From Candidatus Krumholzibacteriia bacterium (GTDB lineage Bacteria; Krumholzibacteriota; Krumholzibacteriia; G020349025): a DNA stretch of 33,652 bases. The stretch spans positions 1 to 33,652 of the forward strand of contig DASRJW010000084.1 in assembly GCA_035649275.1 (NCBI GenBank). Reading direction: 5' to 3'. Of this stretch, positions 16,386-25,268 are shown one piece after another (the first letter of the stretch is position 1; the number at the start of each line of letters is the position of its first letter). A program made the position numbers and the translations under genes. Under the pieces are notes generated by a model. That model did no database searches. It had not been told where the DNA came from and saw only the letters and a program-made list of their open reading frames with translations.

Positions 16386-17879
16386 TCAGCGCCGGCTCCC
16401 GGCGAGTCCCTGCCGCCTCTGCGTCGCCGCGAGATCGTAGACCTGGCGATAGCGGCGCGCCGAACGCCGCCAGGAGAAATCCTGCTGCATGCCGGCGCGA
16501 CGCAGGGCCGCCAAATGCGCCGGGTTCTGGAAGGCGCGGCAGGCGCGGCGGACGCTCTCGAGCAGCGCTGGCGCGGTGTAAGGAGCGAAGACGAAACCGG
16601 TGCCGTTCTGCCCGTCCCAGTCCTGCACCGTGTCTGCCAGTCCCCCGGTGCGGCGGACCACGGGAATAGTGCCGTAGCGCATGCTGTACATCTGATTCAA
16701 GCCACAAGGCTCGTAGCGCGACGGCATGAGGAAGAAATCACTGCCGGCTTCGATCCAGTGCGCCAGGGCGTCGTCGTAGTCGAGGTGCACCGCCAGACGT
16801 TCGGGCCGGGCCCGGGCGCGCTCCCGCAGCCGCGCCTCGAAGGCGGGGTCACCGCGACCGAGGAGCACGAGCTGCAGCGGTAGCTCCAGAATCGGGTCGA
16901 GGCCGTCGAGGAGCAAGTCCACGCCTTTTTGCTCCACCAGCCGCGACACCATCCCGAAGAGCGGTGTCGCCGTCGACACGGGCAGGCCGCTCTTCTCCTG
17001 CAGGGTGCGCTTGCAGGTGGCCTTGCCGGAGAGAGCATTCAGACCGTAGGTCGCGGGCAGGTGCGGATCCCGCGTTGGGTCCCAGATCCGCTCGTCGATG
17101 CCGTTCAGGATCCCGTGCACGGCGTCGCCGCGGCTGCGCAGCACCCCTTCCAGGCCGTGGCCGTACTCGGCGCTTTCCTGGATCTCCCGCGCGTACGTAG
17201 GGCTCACGGTAATCACGGCGTCGGCGAACACCAGGCCGGCCTTGAGCGTGTTCATGCGTCCCCAGAACTCGACCGGGCCGAAGGGTGCCATGAATGCGCC
17301 GGGAAGCCCGGTGAGGGCGAATTGGCTCGCGTCGTACGCGCCCTGGTAGCCGAGGTTATGGAGGCCGAGAACGATGGCTGTCTGCGCCAGCGTGCCGTCG
17401 TCGCCCGCGGCGCGGTAGGCAGCTGCCAGGGCGCAGTGGTGATCGTTCAGATGCAGCACATCGGGCGCCGGGCCGAGCCGCGGCAGCGCGGCGAGCAGTG
17501 CCCGGCTGAAGAAGATCCAGCGCGCCGCCGCATCGGGGTACTCCTGCCCCGTGCCGGGATCGCCGTAGATGCCGGCGCGGTGGAAGAAGCCCGGGTGCTC
17601 GACGAGGACGACGAGCGCCGCCGTGGCGGGGAACCTGCCGGCGAGGAGCGAGAAGCTTTCCACGCGATCACCGAGCGGCACCTGCATGCTGCCCGGCAGA
17701 CGGCGGAGACCGTGTCGTTCCGGGCCGATGCTGCCGTACGCCGGCAGCACCACGGTGACCTCGAGGCCGGTGTCGGCAAGAGCCGCCGCCAGGGCGCCGA
17801 CGGCATCGCCCAGGCCCCCGGTCTTGGCGAAAGGCACTGCCTCGGCGGCGGCGAGGACGACGCGGTGCACGGGTGGCAA
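16386..17879 (-). CDS. glgA: Glycogen synthase (ADP-glucose:glycan glucosyltransferase)
   Basis: A 497-residue GT5 enzyme, near the usual GlgA length (about 480). It transfers glucose from a nucleotide-glucose to alpha-1,4-glucan. The N-terminal motif KTGGLGD (19-25) binds the nucleotide sugar. The Rossmann halves are clear, with HNLGYQG, NGID, SRLVEQKGVD and the C-terminal SRYEPCGLNQMYSMRYG carrying the catalytic-site Glu. The start is TTG at 17879, with AAGGAGG 7 bases upstream. It follows galT at a short distance and is probably the last gene of the transcript before the tRNAs. Confidence 0.95.
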   Translation of the reverse strand: MPPVHRVVLAAAEAVPFAKTGGLGDAVGALAAALADTGLEVTVVLPAYGSIGPERHGLRRLPGSMQVPLGDRVESFSLLAGRFPATAALVVLVEHPGFFHRAGIYGDPGTGQEYPDAAARWIFFSRALLAALPRLGPAPDVLHLNDHHCALAAAYRAAGDDGTLAQTAIVLGLHNLGYQGAYDASQFALTGLPGAFMAPFGPVEFWGRMNTLKAGLVFADAVITVSPTYAREIQESAEYGHGLEGVLRSRGDAVHGILNGIDERIWDPTRDPHLPATYGLNALSGKATCKRTLQEKSGLPVSTATPLFGMVSRLVEQKGVDLLLDGLDPILELPLQLVLLGRGDPAFEARLRERARARPERLAVHLDYDDALAHWIEAGSDFFLMPSRYEPCGLNQMYSMRYGTIPVVRRTGGLADTVQDWDGQNGTGFVFAPYTAPALLESVRRACRAFQNPAHLAALRRAGMQQDFSWRRSARRYRQVYDLAATQRRQGLAGSRR

Positions 17880-17945
17880 GCTCTCGCCTCCTTGGCGTCC
17901 CAGGCGTGGCGCGGGAAGAAATCGATCCCGGCGGTGTGCGGCGCT

Positions 17946-18950
17946 TCAGTCGACCCGCGCCTGGCGCAGCACCAGCGCCGCTTCTTCCGGCGGCGTCGGA
18001 TTGATGTAGAAATCGCTGCCCCACTCGAAGCCCGCCACCTTGGTGAGCTTGGGCATGATCTCCAGGTGCCAGTGGTAGTACTCGGCCACCTCGTGGCCGT
18101 TGCTCGGCGAGGTGTGCAGGACGTAGTTGTAGGGGGCGCGCTCCAGGGTGACGTCGAGGCGGCGCAGCGTCTCGCGCAGGATCTCGCTCAAGCGTTCCAG
18201 GGCCGGGCGGCTCAGGGATTCGAAGTGCGGGGCGTGGGCCCGCGGCAGAATCCAGGTCTCGTAGGGAAAGCGGGAAGCGAAGGGCTCGAGGGCGACGAAG
18301 GTCTCGTTCTCCGCCACGATCCGCACGCCGGCCCGGGTCTCTTCGCTCAGAATGTCGCAGAAGACGCAACGCTCGTGCAGGTCGAAGTGGCGGCGGGCGC
18401 CTTCGATCTCCTCGCTGACCCGCTTCGGCACCACCGGCGTGGCGATGATCTGGGTATGTGCATGCTCCAGGGTGGCACCCGCTTCCGCGCCTTGGTTCTT
18501 GAAGACGAGGATGTAGCGGAAACGTCGGTCCTGCTTGAGGTCTTGCACACGCTGCACGTAGGCATCGAGAACGCAGGTCACCTGCTCCAGCGGCAGGTCG
18601 GCGAGCTGCACCTGGTGCAGCGGCGACTCGATCACCACTTCATGGGCGCCGATGGCGTTCATCATGTCGTACATGCCCACGGCGCGCCGGCCGAGCTCGC
18701 CCTCGATGCGCAGCGCCGGATACTTGTTGGGCACCACCCGCACCTGCCAGCCCGGAGCGTTGGGGAACGGCTGCCCCGGGCGGAAAGCGAGGACCTCCGG
18801 CGGCGTGTGACTCTCGCTGCCGTAACAGAACGGACAGACCCCGCCCACGGGCAGTTCGCGGTGGACCGCGAGGTCCGTGGGGCGGTTGTTGCGTTCGGAG
18901 GCGATGATGACCCAACGCCCGAGGATGGGGTCCTTGCGAATCTCCTGCAT
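17946..18950 (-). CDS. galT: Galactose-1-phosphate uridylyltransferase family protein
   Basis: A 334-residue HIT-superfamily nucleotidyltransferase. The first zinc-type site is Cys39-X2-Cys42 with His112 and His163. The active site is EHAHTQ with nucleophile His165 and Gln167, where E. coli GalT has HPHGQ. A second Cys195-X2-Cys198 and the HWHLE segment (293-297) are typical of the family. It exchanges UDP (or ADP in related enzymes) between hexose-1-phosphates. Next to glgA it may supply nucleotide-glucose or galactose for glycan synthesis. The ATG start has no strong ribosome site. Confidence 0.9.
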   Translation of the reverse strand: MQEIRKDPILGRWVIIASERNNRPTDLAVHRELPVGGVCPFCYGSESHTPPEVLAFRPGQPFPNAPGWQVRVVPNKYPALRIEGELGRRAVGMYDMMNAIGAHEVVIESPLHQVQLADLPLEQVTCVLDAYVQRVQDLKQDRRFRYILVFKNQGAEAGATLEHAHTQIIATPVVPKRVSEEIEGARRHFDLHERCVFCDILSEETRAGVRIVAENETFVALEPFASRFPYETWILPRAHAPHFESLSRPALERLSEILRETLRRLDVTLERAPYNYVLHTSPSNGHEVAEYYHWHLEIMPKLTKVAGFEWGSDFYINPTPPEEAALVLRQARVD

Positions 18951-18973
18951 AGGAACGAGGTCCGCCTCGCGTT

Positions 18974-19540
18974 CTAGGGAGAGACGATCCGTGCCGGTAC
19001 GGTGAAAGCCGAGGCGTAGCCGGCGCCGCGCAACTCTTCCTGCAAGGCCTGGCAGGCGGCCTCGCTCTCGCAGTCCCCGACGCGGACCTTGAAGAAGGGC
19101 GGCTCGGAGTCGAGGTAGACGGGGCTCTGGGTTTGGGTCGTGAGCTCGTCGCGCAGCGTCTCCGCCGCCTCCCGCGCCCGGCTGGCGAACACCTGGATGC
19201 GGTACCCCGGCACACCGCCGCTGTTCGCCGGCGTCGCCACCGTGCCCCGCGCCGGCAACGACTCGACGCTGAACGACGCGTCGCTGCTCAAGCCCGCCGT
19301 CGGCGGGATCTCATAGGTTGGTCCGGGCTCCGACGGGCTCGCGTCCGCACTGGCTGCTGCGGGCGCGACCGGCGCCGGTGCCGGGAACTGCCCTTCTTGC
19401 TGCCACGAATACGTCGACGGCTGCGGCGGCGGCGCCGCCGAGGTCGTCCCGTGCTGCCGGAGAGTCCAGGACCCGCAGCCGGCGAGGCTCACGCACACGC
19501 AAGCGAGGGTCCACCCGCTCCACCCACGTCCCCATCCCAT
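18974..19540 (-). CDS. SPOR-domain lipoprotein
   Basis: A 188-residue lipoprotein with an N-terminal hydrophobic segment and lipobox LAGC (Cys22). A Pro/Ala/Ser-rich linker covers about residues 30-105 and a SPOR domain about 110-185 (YRIQVFASRAREAAETLRDEL, FFKVRVGDCESEAACQALQEEL). SPOR domains bind denuded peptidoglycan at division sites. The start ATG has a perfect AGGAGGTG ribosome site. It lies in the glycan operon between the glycosyltransferases and galT, suggesting a cell-envelope role linked to septal wall. Confidence 0.85.
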   Translation of the reverse strand: MGWGRGWSGWTLACVCVSLAGCGSWTLRQHGTTSAAPPPQPSTYSWQQEGQFPAPAPVAPAAASADASPSEPGPTYEIPPTAGLSSDASFSVESLPARGTVATPANSGGVPGYRIQVFASRAREAAETLRDELTTQTQSPVYLDSEPPFFKVRVGDCESEAACQALQEELRGAGYASAFTVPARIVSP

Positions 19541-19610
19541 CGGACACCTCCTGGAAACGAAGCCGCACCGGGCGTAGGCGCGCCCGAGCCGCGAAGCCGC
19601 CGGAGCCTTC

Positions 19611-20750
19611 TCAAACGAGAGCGAGGTAGAGCCGCTCCGTGGCCCCGGCGATGTCGTCCCAATTGTAAGACGAAAGGACCCGAGCGCGCGCCTGAAGACC
19701 GAGGGATTCGGCCTGCTCGGGGTGGGCCAGGAGCTGCGCCAGAACCGCCTGGAGAGCGTCTGGATTCCCGACCGGGAAGGTGATCCCGGTCGAGCCCACC
19801 GCTTCGAGGTTCTCGGCGATATCGCTCACCACCACCGGACGGGCATGCGCCATGGCTTCGAGAACAGCGAGCGGCAGGCCCTCCACCTCGGAGGGATGCA
19901 CCAGCGCCGTGGCATGGGCGTAGAGCTGCTGCAGCGGCTCGTCCTGCAGATAGCCGGTGAAGACGACGCGCCCATCGGCCCCGCGTTGCAGCGCTTGCAT
20001 CGCTTCGGGCGAGACGTGCACATCGCCGACGACGACGAGGCGCTGTGGCGTGTCCAAGGCGGTGAAGGCTTCGAGCAAAGTACCCAGGCCGCGGTCCGGC
20101 AGGATGCGGCCGACGAAGAGGAAGTAGCCTCGCGCCGAGAGCTGCCAGCGCCGCAGCGCCGCATCGCCGGGCTGGTCGCGGAAGGTGGCACCGTTCGGGA
20201 TGTAATGGGCGCTGCGCCCGTAAGTCTGCCGGATGTATTCCTGCAGCAATCGTGACACGGCGATGACGGCGTCGGCATGCCGGAGCGCAGTGCGCTCCCC
20301 TTGCCGGAGCGACCAGCGCGCCACCCTTCCCCACTTGCGTTGCCGCCAGTCCTGCGCGTGGTAGGTGAAGACGGTGCGCACGCGCCGGCCCGCCCAGGGG
20401 AGGAAGAGGCCTGGTCCGATGCCGTGCAGGTGCAGGATGTCGTAGCGTGGGCGCAGAGCCACTTCCAGGGCACAGAGCGCCGTGTGCGAGGCGGCGTCGA
20501 GGTGCTTGGTGTTCAGGCTCGGCCGCCGCTGCAAGCGCACGCCTTCCCAGGTGCGCTCGCGGCTCGGATGGTGGCCGCGGGTGAAGACGTCGACGGTGTG
20601 GCCGCGACGCACGAGGCGCGCCGCGATTTCCTCCACGTGCCTCTCGATTCCACCATGCTGCGCCGGGATGCCCTTGCTCCCCAGCATGGCGATGCGCAGC
20701 GGCCGGAACGCGGCCGCTTCGGACGCGCCCGGCTCGCTCTCGTCCTTCAC
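19611..20750 (-). CDS. GT4 family glycosyltransferase
   Basis: A 379-residue GT-B enzyme. The N-terminal Rossmann domain begins RIAMLGSKGIPAQHGGIERH, similar to rhamnosyl/glycosyl transferases of the WcaI/RfaG class, and includes HLHGIG. The C-terminal domain has FVGRILPDRGLGTLLEAF and the nucleotide-sugar site SEVEGLPLAVLEAMA with the conserved E-x7-E. GTG 20750 overlaps the stop of the preceding transferase gene as GTGA. Donor and acceptor are unknown; a polysaccharide repeat-unit sugar is inferred. Confidence 0.9.
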   Translation of the reverse strand: MKDESEPGASEAAAFRPLRIAMLGSKGIPAQHGGIERHVEEIAARLVRRGHTVDVFTRGHHPSRERTWEGVRLQRRPSLNTKHLDAASHTALCALEVALRPRYDILHLHGIGPGLFLPWAGRRVRTVFTYHAQDWRQRKWGRVARWSLRQGERTALRHADAVIAVSRLLQEYIRQTYGRSAHYIPNGATFRDQPGDAALRRWQLSARGYFLFVGRILPDRGLGTLLEAFTALDTPQRLVVVGDVHVSPEAMQALQRGADGRVVFTGYLQDEPLQQLYAHATALVHPSEVEGLPLAVLEAMAHARPVVVSDIAENLEAVGSTGITFPVGNPDALQAVLAQLLAHPEQAESLGLQARARVLSSYNWDDIAGATERLYLALV

Positions 20751-21955
20751 CCGCAAACCTCCGTGTAGATGCGCTCCACAGCCTCGACGTGTTGCGTCAG
20801 ACCGTGCCGGTGCTCCACGGCGCGGCGTGCGCCGAGGCCCAGCTGCCGCCAGCGTTCCGGTTGCGCGATCGCCACCTCTAGGCCACGCCTCCAGGCCTCG
20901 ACATCCCCCGGCGGCAAGAGCTCGCCGGTTTCGCCGGGCCGCACCAGCTCGGGGACACCGCCGACTTGGGAAGCCAAGACCGCGCGTCCGAGCGCCATCG
21001 CCTCGAGCACGGCGAAGGGAGCGTTCTCCAGGCACTCGGAGGGCAGAACGACGAAGCTCGCTGCCCGCATTTCTTGCCAGAGCGCCGCCGCCGAGAGCTG
21101 ACCGCAGAACACCACGCGGCCTGGCGGTGCGGCCGCCGCCAACTCGCGGAGCTCGGGCTCGAGCGGCCCGCTGCCGCAGAGAACCAAGCTGCCGGCCGGG
21201 AGGCGAGACGCAGCGCGCACCAAGGTGCGCAAGCCCTTCTCCGGACTCAGGCGCCCGGCGTAAACGAAGCGCTGCGGCACCGGGGTCTCGGGACCGGCGC
21301 TCACCGCCGGAGCGAAGTTGGGCAGGTACTGCAAGCGCTCTGCCTCGATACCGCCGCGCTGCAGCATGGCTTGCATGAAACGGCTCGGCACCAGGAAGCG
21401 CTGCACCACGGCGTAGCTCCGACGTGCCTGGTGCAGGAGCGCTTCCGCGGCGAGCCAGGCGCTCGCCGCCCAGGAGCCACCACAACGAAAGCGCAGGCAA
21501 GCGAGGAAACCCTCGTGCATGCAGGCGTCGCAGGGCACCCCGTGGCGCAGCAGGTCGTAGCGCGGGCAGACGAGCTTGTAGTCGTGCACGGTCATCACCA
21601 CGGGCACGCCCGCCGCGGCGGCGGCATCGAGGATGGAGGGAGTGAGCTGGTGGTAGATGTTGTGGACGTGCACGACCTGCGCCTGACTGCGTTGCAACAG
21701 CGTCGCGAACTTCCGGCGTGCCTCGAAGGAGTAGAGCATGGCAGCGCCGTCGCGCAGGGGTTGCGTGCCCGAGCCGCGGTACTCCCGCCGGCGGACCAAG
21801 GCGACGTCGGCGCCCGAGACGGCATTCTGCGGATGCTGCATGCCGAACCACGCCACCCGATGGCCGCGCGCCTGGAGCGCCGCGCCCAGATCGAGGACGG
21901 CGCGCTCGGCACCGCCGCGGGGGTTCAGGAACTTGTTGGCCAGGAGTATGCGCAT
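20747..21955 (-). CDS. GT4 family glycosyltransferase
   Basis: A 402-residue GT-B enzyme starting at ATG 21955 with RILLANKFLNPRGGAERAV, the acceptor-side glycine loop of GT4 enzymes. HVHNIYHQLTP and MTVHDYKLVCPRYDLL are typical of this subgroup, as is a four-Cys segment (PRYDLLRHGVPCDACMH with later CLRFRC). The donor site is PSECLENAPFAVLEAMA. It is translationally coupled to the next GT4 gene by a GTGA overlap. It follows the oxidoreductase gene after 130 bases, which hold a TATAAT box. Confidence 0.9.
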   Translation of the reverse strand: MRILLANKFLNPRGGAERAVLDLGAALQARGHRVAWFGMQHPQNAVSGADVALVRRREYRGSGTQPLRDGAAMLYSFEARRKFATLLQRSQAQVVHVHNIYHQLTPSILDAAAAAGVPVVMTVHDYKLVCPRYDLLRHGVPCDACMHEGFLACLRFRCGGSWAASAWLAAEALLHQARRSYAVVQRFLVPSRFMQAMLQRGGIEAERLQYLPNFAPAVSAGPETPVPQRFVYAGRLSPEKGLRTLVRAASRLPAGSLVLCGSGPLEPELRELAAAAPPGRVVFCGQLSAAALWQEMRAASFVVLPSECLENAPFAVLEAMALGRAVLASQVGGVPELVRPGETGELLPPGDVEAWRRGLEVAIAQPERWRQLGLGARRAVEHRHGLTQHVEAVERIYTEVCG

Positions 21956-22017
21956 AAGGACGATCGAACCGGCGGCAGCGTCTTCGTGCCGGCGCTGCCG
22001 ACAGGGGCTCAGGGGGC

Positions 22018-22023
22018 ATTATA
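22018..22023 (-). promoter_or_regulatory. TATAAT box before the glycosyltransferase pair
   Basis: A perfect -10 hexamer lies on the minus strand 63 bases before the GT4 start. No TTGACA-like -35 is seen at 16-18 bp. The surrounding 11 bases CTATAATGCCC recur exactly at 25146-25136. Confidence 0.35.
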
Positions 22024-22060
22024 GGCGCCCCGCGGCCCGGTCCTGCTTGGTGGCGCGGGG

Positions 22061-22076
22061 CCGGGAGGCTTCCCGG
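22061..22076 (-). terminator. Hairpin after the oxidoreductase gene
   Basis: A perfect 6-bp stem CCGGGA/TCCCGG with a 4-base loop lies 9 bases past the stop of the oxidoreductase. CGCG can extend the stem with a bulge. It has no T run, so it may attenuate rather than terminate. Confidence 0.35.
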
Positions 22077-22085
22077 CGCGGCGGC

Positions 22086-23114
22086 TCAGGTTTCGAGCAC
22101 AGGGTAGGCGATGTCGACCGTCTTGCCCTCGCGGTGGAGGGAGTCGCAGGCGGCCTCCAGGACCCGCACCACCGCCAGGCCTTCCTCGGAGTTGGAGCGC
22201 GGGTGCTGGCCGCTCTCGATGCAGTCGACGAAGTGACGGCATTCGACCTTGAGCGGCTCCGAGTCGTCGAGGCGCGGGGTCAAGATGTCGCCGAAACGGT
22301 AGCTGAGGGAGAATTCGCCGAAGTTATCGTAATGGGGTGGCACGTTCACGCCCTTGTCGTAGACGCGGATCTTCTCCAGCGCCGAGACGTCGTCGTACAC
22401 CAGCATCTTCCGCGACCCGACCACGGTGGTGCGGCGGATCTTGCACGGATCGAGCCAGCTGACGTGGATGTTGGCGATGACGCCGCTCGGATACTCGAGA
22501 TCGATGAAGGCCACGTCCTCGATGCCCGGCCGGACCGAGCTCTTGCCATGGGCGGCGACGCGCTCGGGTCGACAGCCCAGGATATGGTTCATGATCGAGA
22601 TGTCGTGGGGGGCCAGGTCCCAGATCACATTGATGTCCGGCTGGAACACCCCCAGGTTCACCCGGGTGCTGTTGAGGTAGTAGATCGTCCCCAGCTCGCC
22701 CTGGGCGATGAGGTCGCGGATCTTCGTCACCGCGGCGGTGTACACGAAGGTGTGCCCCACCATCAGGGTGCGGCGGCGTAGGCTGGCTTCCGCCGCCATT
22801 TCCATGCACTGCTCGCTGGATTGCGCCAGGGGCTTCTCGACGAAGACGTGCTTGCCCGCACGCAGGGCTTCCATGGCGATCGCATAGTGGGTGGACACCG
22901 GAGTGGCGATGGCGACGGCGCCGATCTGCGGGTCCTCGAGGATCTCGCGGGCGTCCTGGGTGGCGCGGAGCAGCGGGTAGAGGTCGCGCATGTGCTCGAG
23001 GCGGCCGGCATCGAGGTCGGCGCACATGGTGACCCGAGAGCGCTGGGGGATCTGGAAGTTGCGGATGAGGTTGGGTCCCCAGTAACCGCAACCGATGACG
23101 CCGATGTGGAGCAC
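22086..23114 (-). CDS. Gfo/Idh/MocA family NAD(P)-dependent oxidoreductase
   Basis: A 342-residue sugar oxidoreductase. GTG 23114 gives the immediate Rossmann start HIGVIGCGYWGPNL, with GAGGTGAAGG upstream. EKPLA (Glu93-Lys94-Pro95) and DLAPHD (His170, Asp171) are the cofactor and catalytic motifs of the family. The C-terminal half is the mixed alpha/beta substrate domain. Homologues such as WlbA/WbpB oxidise UDP-sugars at C3 ahead of an aminotransferase. The DegT-type aminotransferase two genes upstream suggests the same pair here, making an amino sugar for the glycan. Confidence 0.92.
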   Translation of the reverse strand: MLHIGVIGCGYWGPNLIRNFQIPQRSRVTMCADLDAGRLEHMRDLYPLLRATQDAREILEDPQIGAVAIATPVSTHYAIAMEALRAGKHVFVEKPLAQSSEQCMEMAAEASLRRRTLMVGHTFVYTAAVTKIRDLIAQGELGTIYYLNSTRVNLGVFQPDINVIWDLAPHDISIMNHILGCRPERVAAHGKSSVRPGIEDVAFIDLEYPSGVIANIHVSWLDPCKIRRTTVVGSRKMLVYDDVSALEKIRVYDKGVNVPPHYDNFGEFSLSYRFGDILTPRLDDSEPLKVECRHFVDCIESGQHPRSNSEEGLAVVRVLEAACDSLHREGKTVDIAYPVLET

Positions 23115-23146
23115 GCTGCCTTCACCTCGAGTCGGCCTGGAGAACC

Positions 23147-23998
23147 CTAGTACGCTCCATCCCCTTTGATCATGACCGGCAGGGTCCGCGCCATGATCCA
23201 CAGGTCCATGAGCGTGCTGCGATGATCGATGTAGTAGAGATCGAGCTGCACCATCTCGTCGAAAGGAACGCTGCTGCGGCCGCTCACCTGCCACAGGCCG
23301 GTGATCCCCGGCTTGGCGGAGAGCCGCCGCTTGTGCCAATCCTGGTAGTCGTCGAGCTCGTAAGGCACGGGCGGGCGTGGTCCCACCAGGCTCATCTCGC
23401 CGCGCAGGACATTGAGGATCTGCGGCAGCTCGTCCAGGCTGGTGCGCCGTAGCAACTGCCCCACCCGGGTGATGCGCGGATCTTTGGTCAGCTTGTAGAC
23501 GGTGGCGCTGGCACCGTTGCGGCCGTGCCCGTTGCCGTTGCTGCCGTTGACGTTGCTCCCATGGCCGTTCTTCCCGTGGCCGTTGCCATGGCCGTTGCCG
23601 TGCGCCTCGCTGGGACCGCCACGGATGAAGTTGCGGGCGAATTCCCGGTGCAGCCCGTCATCGGAGTTGTGCTTCATGGTGCGGAACTTGTAACAGCGGA
23701 AGCTCCGCCCACCGCGCCCGAGGCGCTGCTGCACGAAGAACACGGGACCCGCGGAGGTCAGCTTGATGGCCAGGGCAGCGAGGAAGAAAAGCGGCGAGGA
23801 GACGATGAGAACGAGGGCGGCGCCGCCGAAATCCACCGCCTGCTTGAGCGCCAAGCTGGCGCCCTGCCGGCGTGCGGTACGGACGGGGATCGCCGGGGCG
23901 CCGACGGCGAAGCCGTCGCCCACGGTGGCCGCGGTGTGAGGTGCTGCTGCGGGAGACCGGTCCTTGCCCTTGGCTGTGATCAGCGAAGTCGGTGTCAT
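23147..23998 (-). CDS. Polyprenyl-phosphate sugar-1-phosphate transferase with Gly/Asn/His insert
   Basis: A 283-residue small (monotopic) phosphoglycosyl transferase of the WbaP-C-terminal/PglC class. One membrane-embedded helix covers about residues 58-82 and precedes [12 protein letters not shown] and CYKFRTM. The catalytic dyad Asp189-Glu190 is in RTSLDELPQ, followed by MSLVGPRPP and the [14 protein letters not shown] segment. Residues 132-162 are an insertion of Asn, Gly, His and Ser repeats between the helical lid and [10 protein letters not shown], absent from the paralogue at 26554-27276. It starts glycan synthesis by moving a sugar-phosphate to undecaprenyl phosphate. It begins 15 bases after the aminotransferase stop. 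Confidence 0.92.
   Translation of the reverse strand: MTPTSLITAKGKDRSPAAAPHTAATVGDGFAVGAPAIPVRTARRQGASLALKQAVDFGGAALVLIVSSPLFFLAALAIKLTSAGPVFFVQQRLGRGGRSFRCYKFRTMKHNSDDGLHREFARNFIRGGPSEAHGNGHGNGHGKNGHGSNVNGSNGNGHGRNGASATVYKLTKDPRITRVGQLLRRTSLDELPQILNVLRGEMSLVGPRPPVPYELDDYQDWHKRRLSAKPGITGLWQVSGRSSVPFDEMVQLDLYYIDHRSTLMDLWIMARTLPVMIKGDGAY
23513..23605. repeat. Low-complexity repeat inside the sugar transferase gene
   Basis: Imperfect repeats of GGCCGTTGCC and similar units (plus strand) encode about 30 residues of HGNG, NGHG and SNGN type in the middle of the catalytic domain. The frame is preserved throughout. Confidence 0.8.
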
Positions 23999-24013
23999 GG
24001 TCGGTTGTCTCCG

Positions 24014-25141
24014 TCATCCGCTTGTGAAGGCGGCTTGTGTCATCACCTCGCACACCTGCTCGATGTGCGTGTCGGTCAGCTCCGGGTACATCGGCAGGGA
24101 AAGGATTTCCCCTGCCAGGAGTTCGGCGTTCGGGTAGCTGCCCGGACCCAACCCCAGCCCGGCGTAGGCCGCCGTCCGGTGGATGGGAACCGGATAGTGC
24201 AGCCCGAAGCCGATCCCGTTTTCACGCAACGCATGCACAACGGCGGAACGTCGTCGATGTCGCACCACGTAGAGGTGGTGGACATGATCTTCAAAAGGAG
24301 CGAGCGGCGCCGGGGTGAGGCACTCGGAGTCGCGCAGGAGCGCCTCGTACTGCGAGGCCACCCGGCGGCGCTGGGCATTCCAGGAATCGAGGTGCGGCAG
24401 CTTGACCCGCAGCACCGCAGCCTGCAACGAGTCGAGCCGGGCATTGGTGCCGAGGAGTACGTGGTCGTACTTGGCTCGCTGACCGTGATCGCGCAGCTGG
24501 CGCAGCGTCTCGGCCAGAGCCGCGTCCCGGGTGAGGATGGCGCCCGCGTCGCCAAAGGCGCCGAGGTTTTTCCCCGGGTAGAAGCTGAAGGCGGCGGCGA
24601 TGCCGAAGCCACCCACGTGCCGTCCCTGGTAGCGCGCTCCGTGCGCCTGGCAGGCGTCCTCGAGGAGATGAACTCCCCGGGCGCGGGTGAGGGCGAGGAG
24701 GGCGGCGAGCGGCGCGGTGCGGCCGAAGAGGTGCACCGCGATCACGGCGCGGGTGCGCGCGGTGAGCGCCGCCTCGACCTTCTCCGGGTCGAGCTGCTGC
24801 GTCGCCAGGTCCACGTCGGCGAAGACCGGCGTGGCGCCGACGAGGGAGATGCTTTCGGCGGTGGCGATGAAGGTGTTGGGCGGGAGAATGACCTCGTCGC
24901 CCGGACCGATCCTCAGGGCGCGCAGGATGAGGAGGAGCGCCGAAGTGCCGGAATCCACGCCGATGGCGTGGTCGACGCCGCAATAGGCGGCGAACTCCTG
25001 CTCGAAGTCCTGAACCTCGCGCCCCAGAATGAAGCCACAGGAATCGATGACGCGGCGGATCGCCGCGTCCAGGTCGTTCCGTAGGGGCAGTATCTGGCTG
25101 TGCAAGTCCAGGAACGGCACCTGTGACGGCATGGCGGGCAT
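24014..25141 (-). CDS. DegT/DnrJ/EryC1/StrS family aminotransferase
   Basis: A 375-residue PLP enzyme from ATG 25141; ATG 25132 is an alternative. The N terminus VPFLDLHSQ, GVDSGTSALLLILRAL, PPNTFIATAE and EDACQAHGA are family motifs. The PLP lysine is Lys191 in SFYPGKNLGAFGDAG. It makes amino sugars from keto-sugars for surface glycans, and is a natural partner of the Gfo/Idh/MocA oxidoreductase in this operon. A TATAAT box overlaps the first ATG, so transcription could also begin at the second ATG. Confidence 0.93.
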   Translation of the reverse strand: MPAMPSQVPFLDLHSQILPLRNDLDAAIRRVIDSCGFILGREVQDFEQEFAAYCGVDHAIGVDSGTSALLLILRALRIGPGDEVILPPNTFIATAESISLVGATPVFADVDLATQQLDPEKVEAALTARTRAVIAVHLFGRTAPLAALLALTRARGVHLLEDACQAHGARYQGRHVGGFGIAAAFSFYPGKNLGAFGDAGAILTRDAALAETLRQLRDHGQRAKYDHVLLGTNARLDSLQAAVLRVKLPHLDSWNAQRRRVASQYEALLRDSECLTPAPLAPFEDHVHHLYVVRHRRRSAVVHALRENGIGFGLHYPVPIHRTAAYAGLGLGPGSYPNAELLAGEILSLPMYPELTDTHIEQVCEVMTQAAFTSG

Positions 25142-25268
25142 TATAGCATCCGCCTCCCTTCCCGGACCACTCGAGAACCATGCAGGTGAAGACCCGAAAG
25201 CGTTGTCCCCGCAAAGTCTGCGAGGCCATCTCCGGAAAGGCGCGGAGCGCCCACCATTCCCCCTCGCC

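Noticed and set aside
16929-18977. Plus-strand open frame of 682 codons across glgA and galT
   Set aside because: It spans two unrelated minus-strand genes and the gap between them, which a real gene would not follow. Its composition is that of antisense GC-rich DNA.
19611-22019. Single long minus-strand frame read as one 802-residue glycosyltransferase
   Set aside because: Its first half is out of frame with the true GT4 gene at 20747-21955. The real second gene starts at GTG 20750 with a GTGA overlap.
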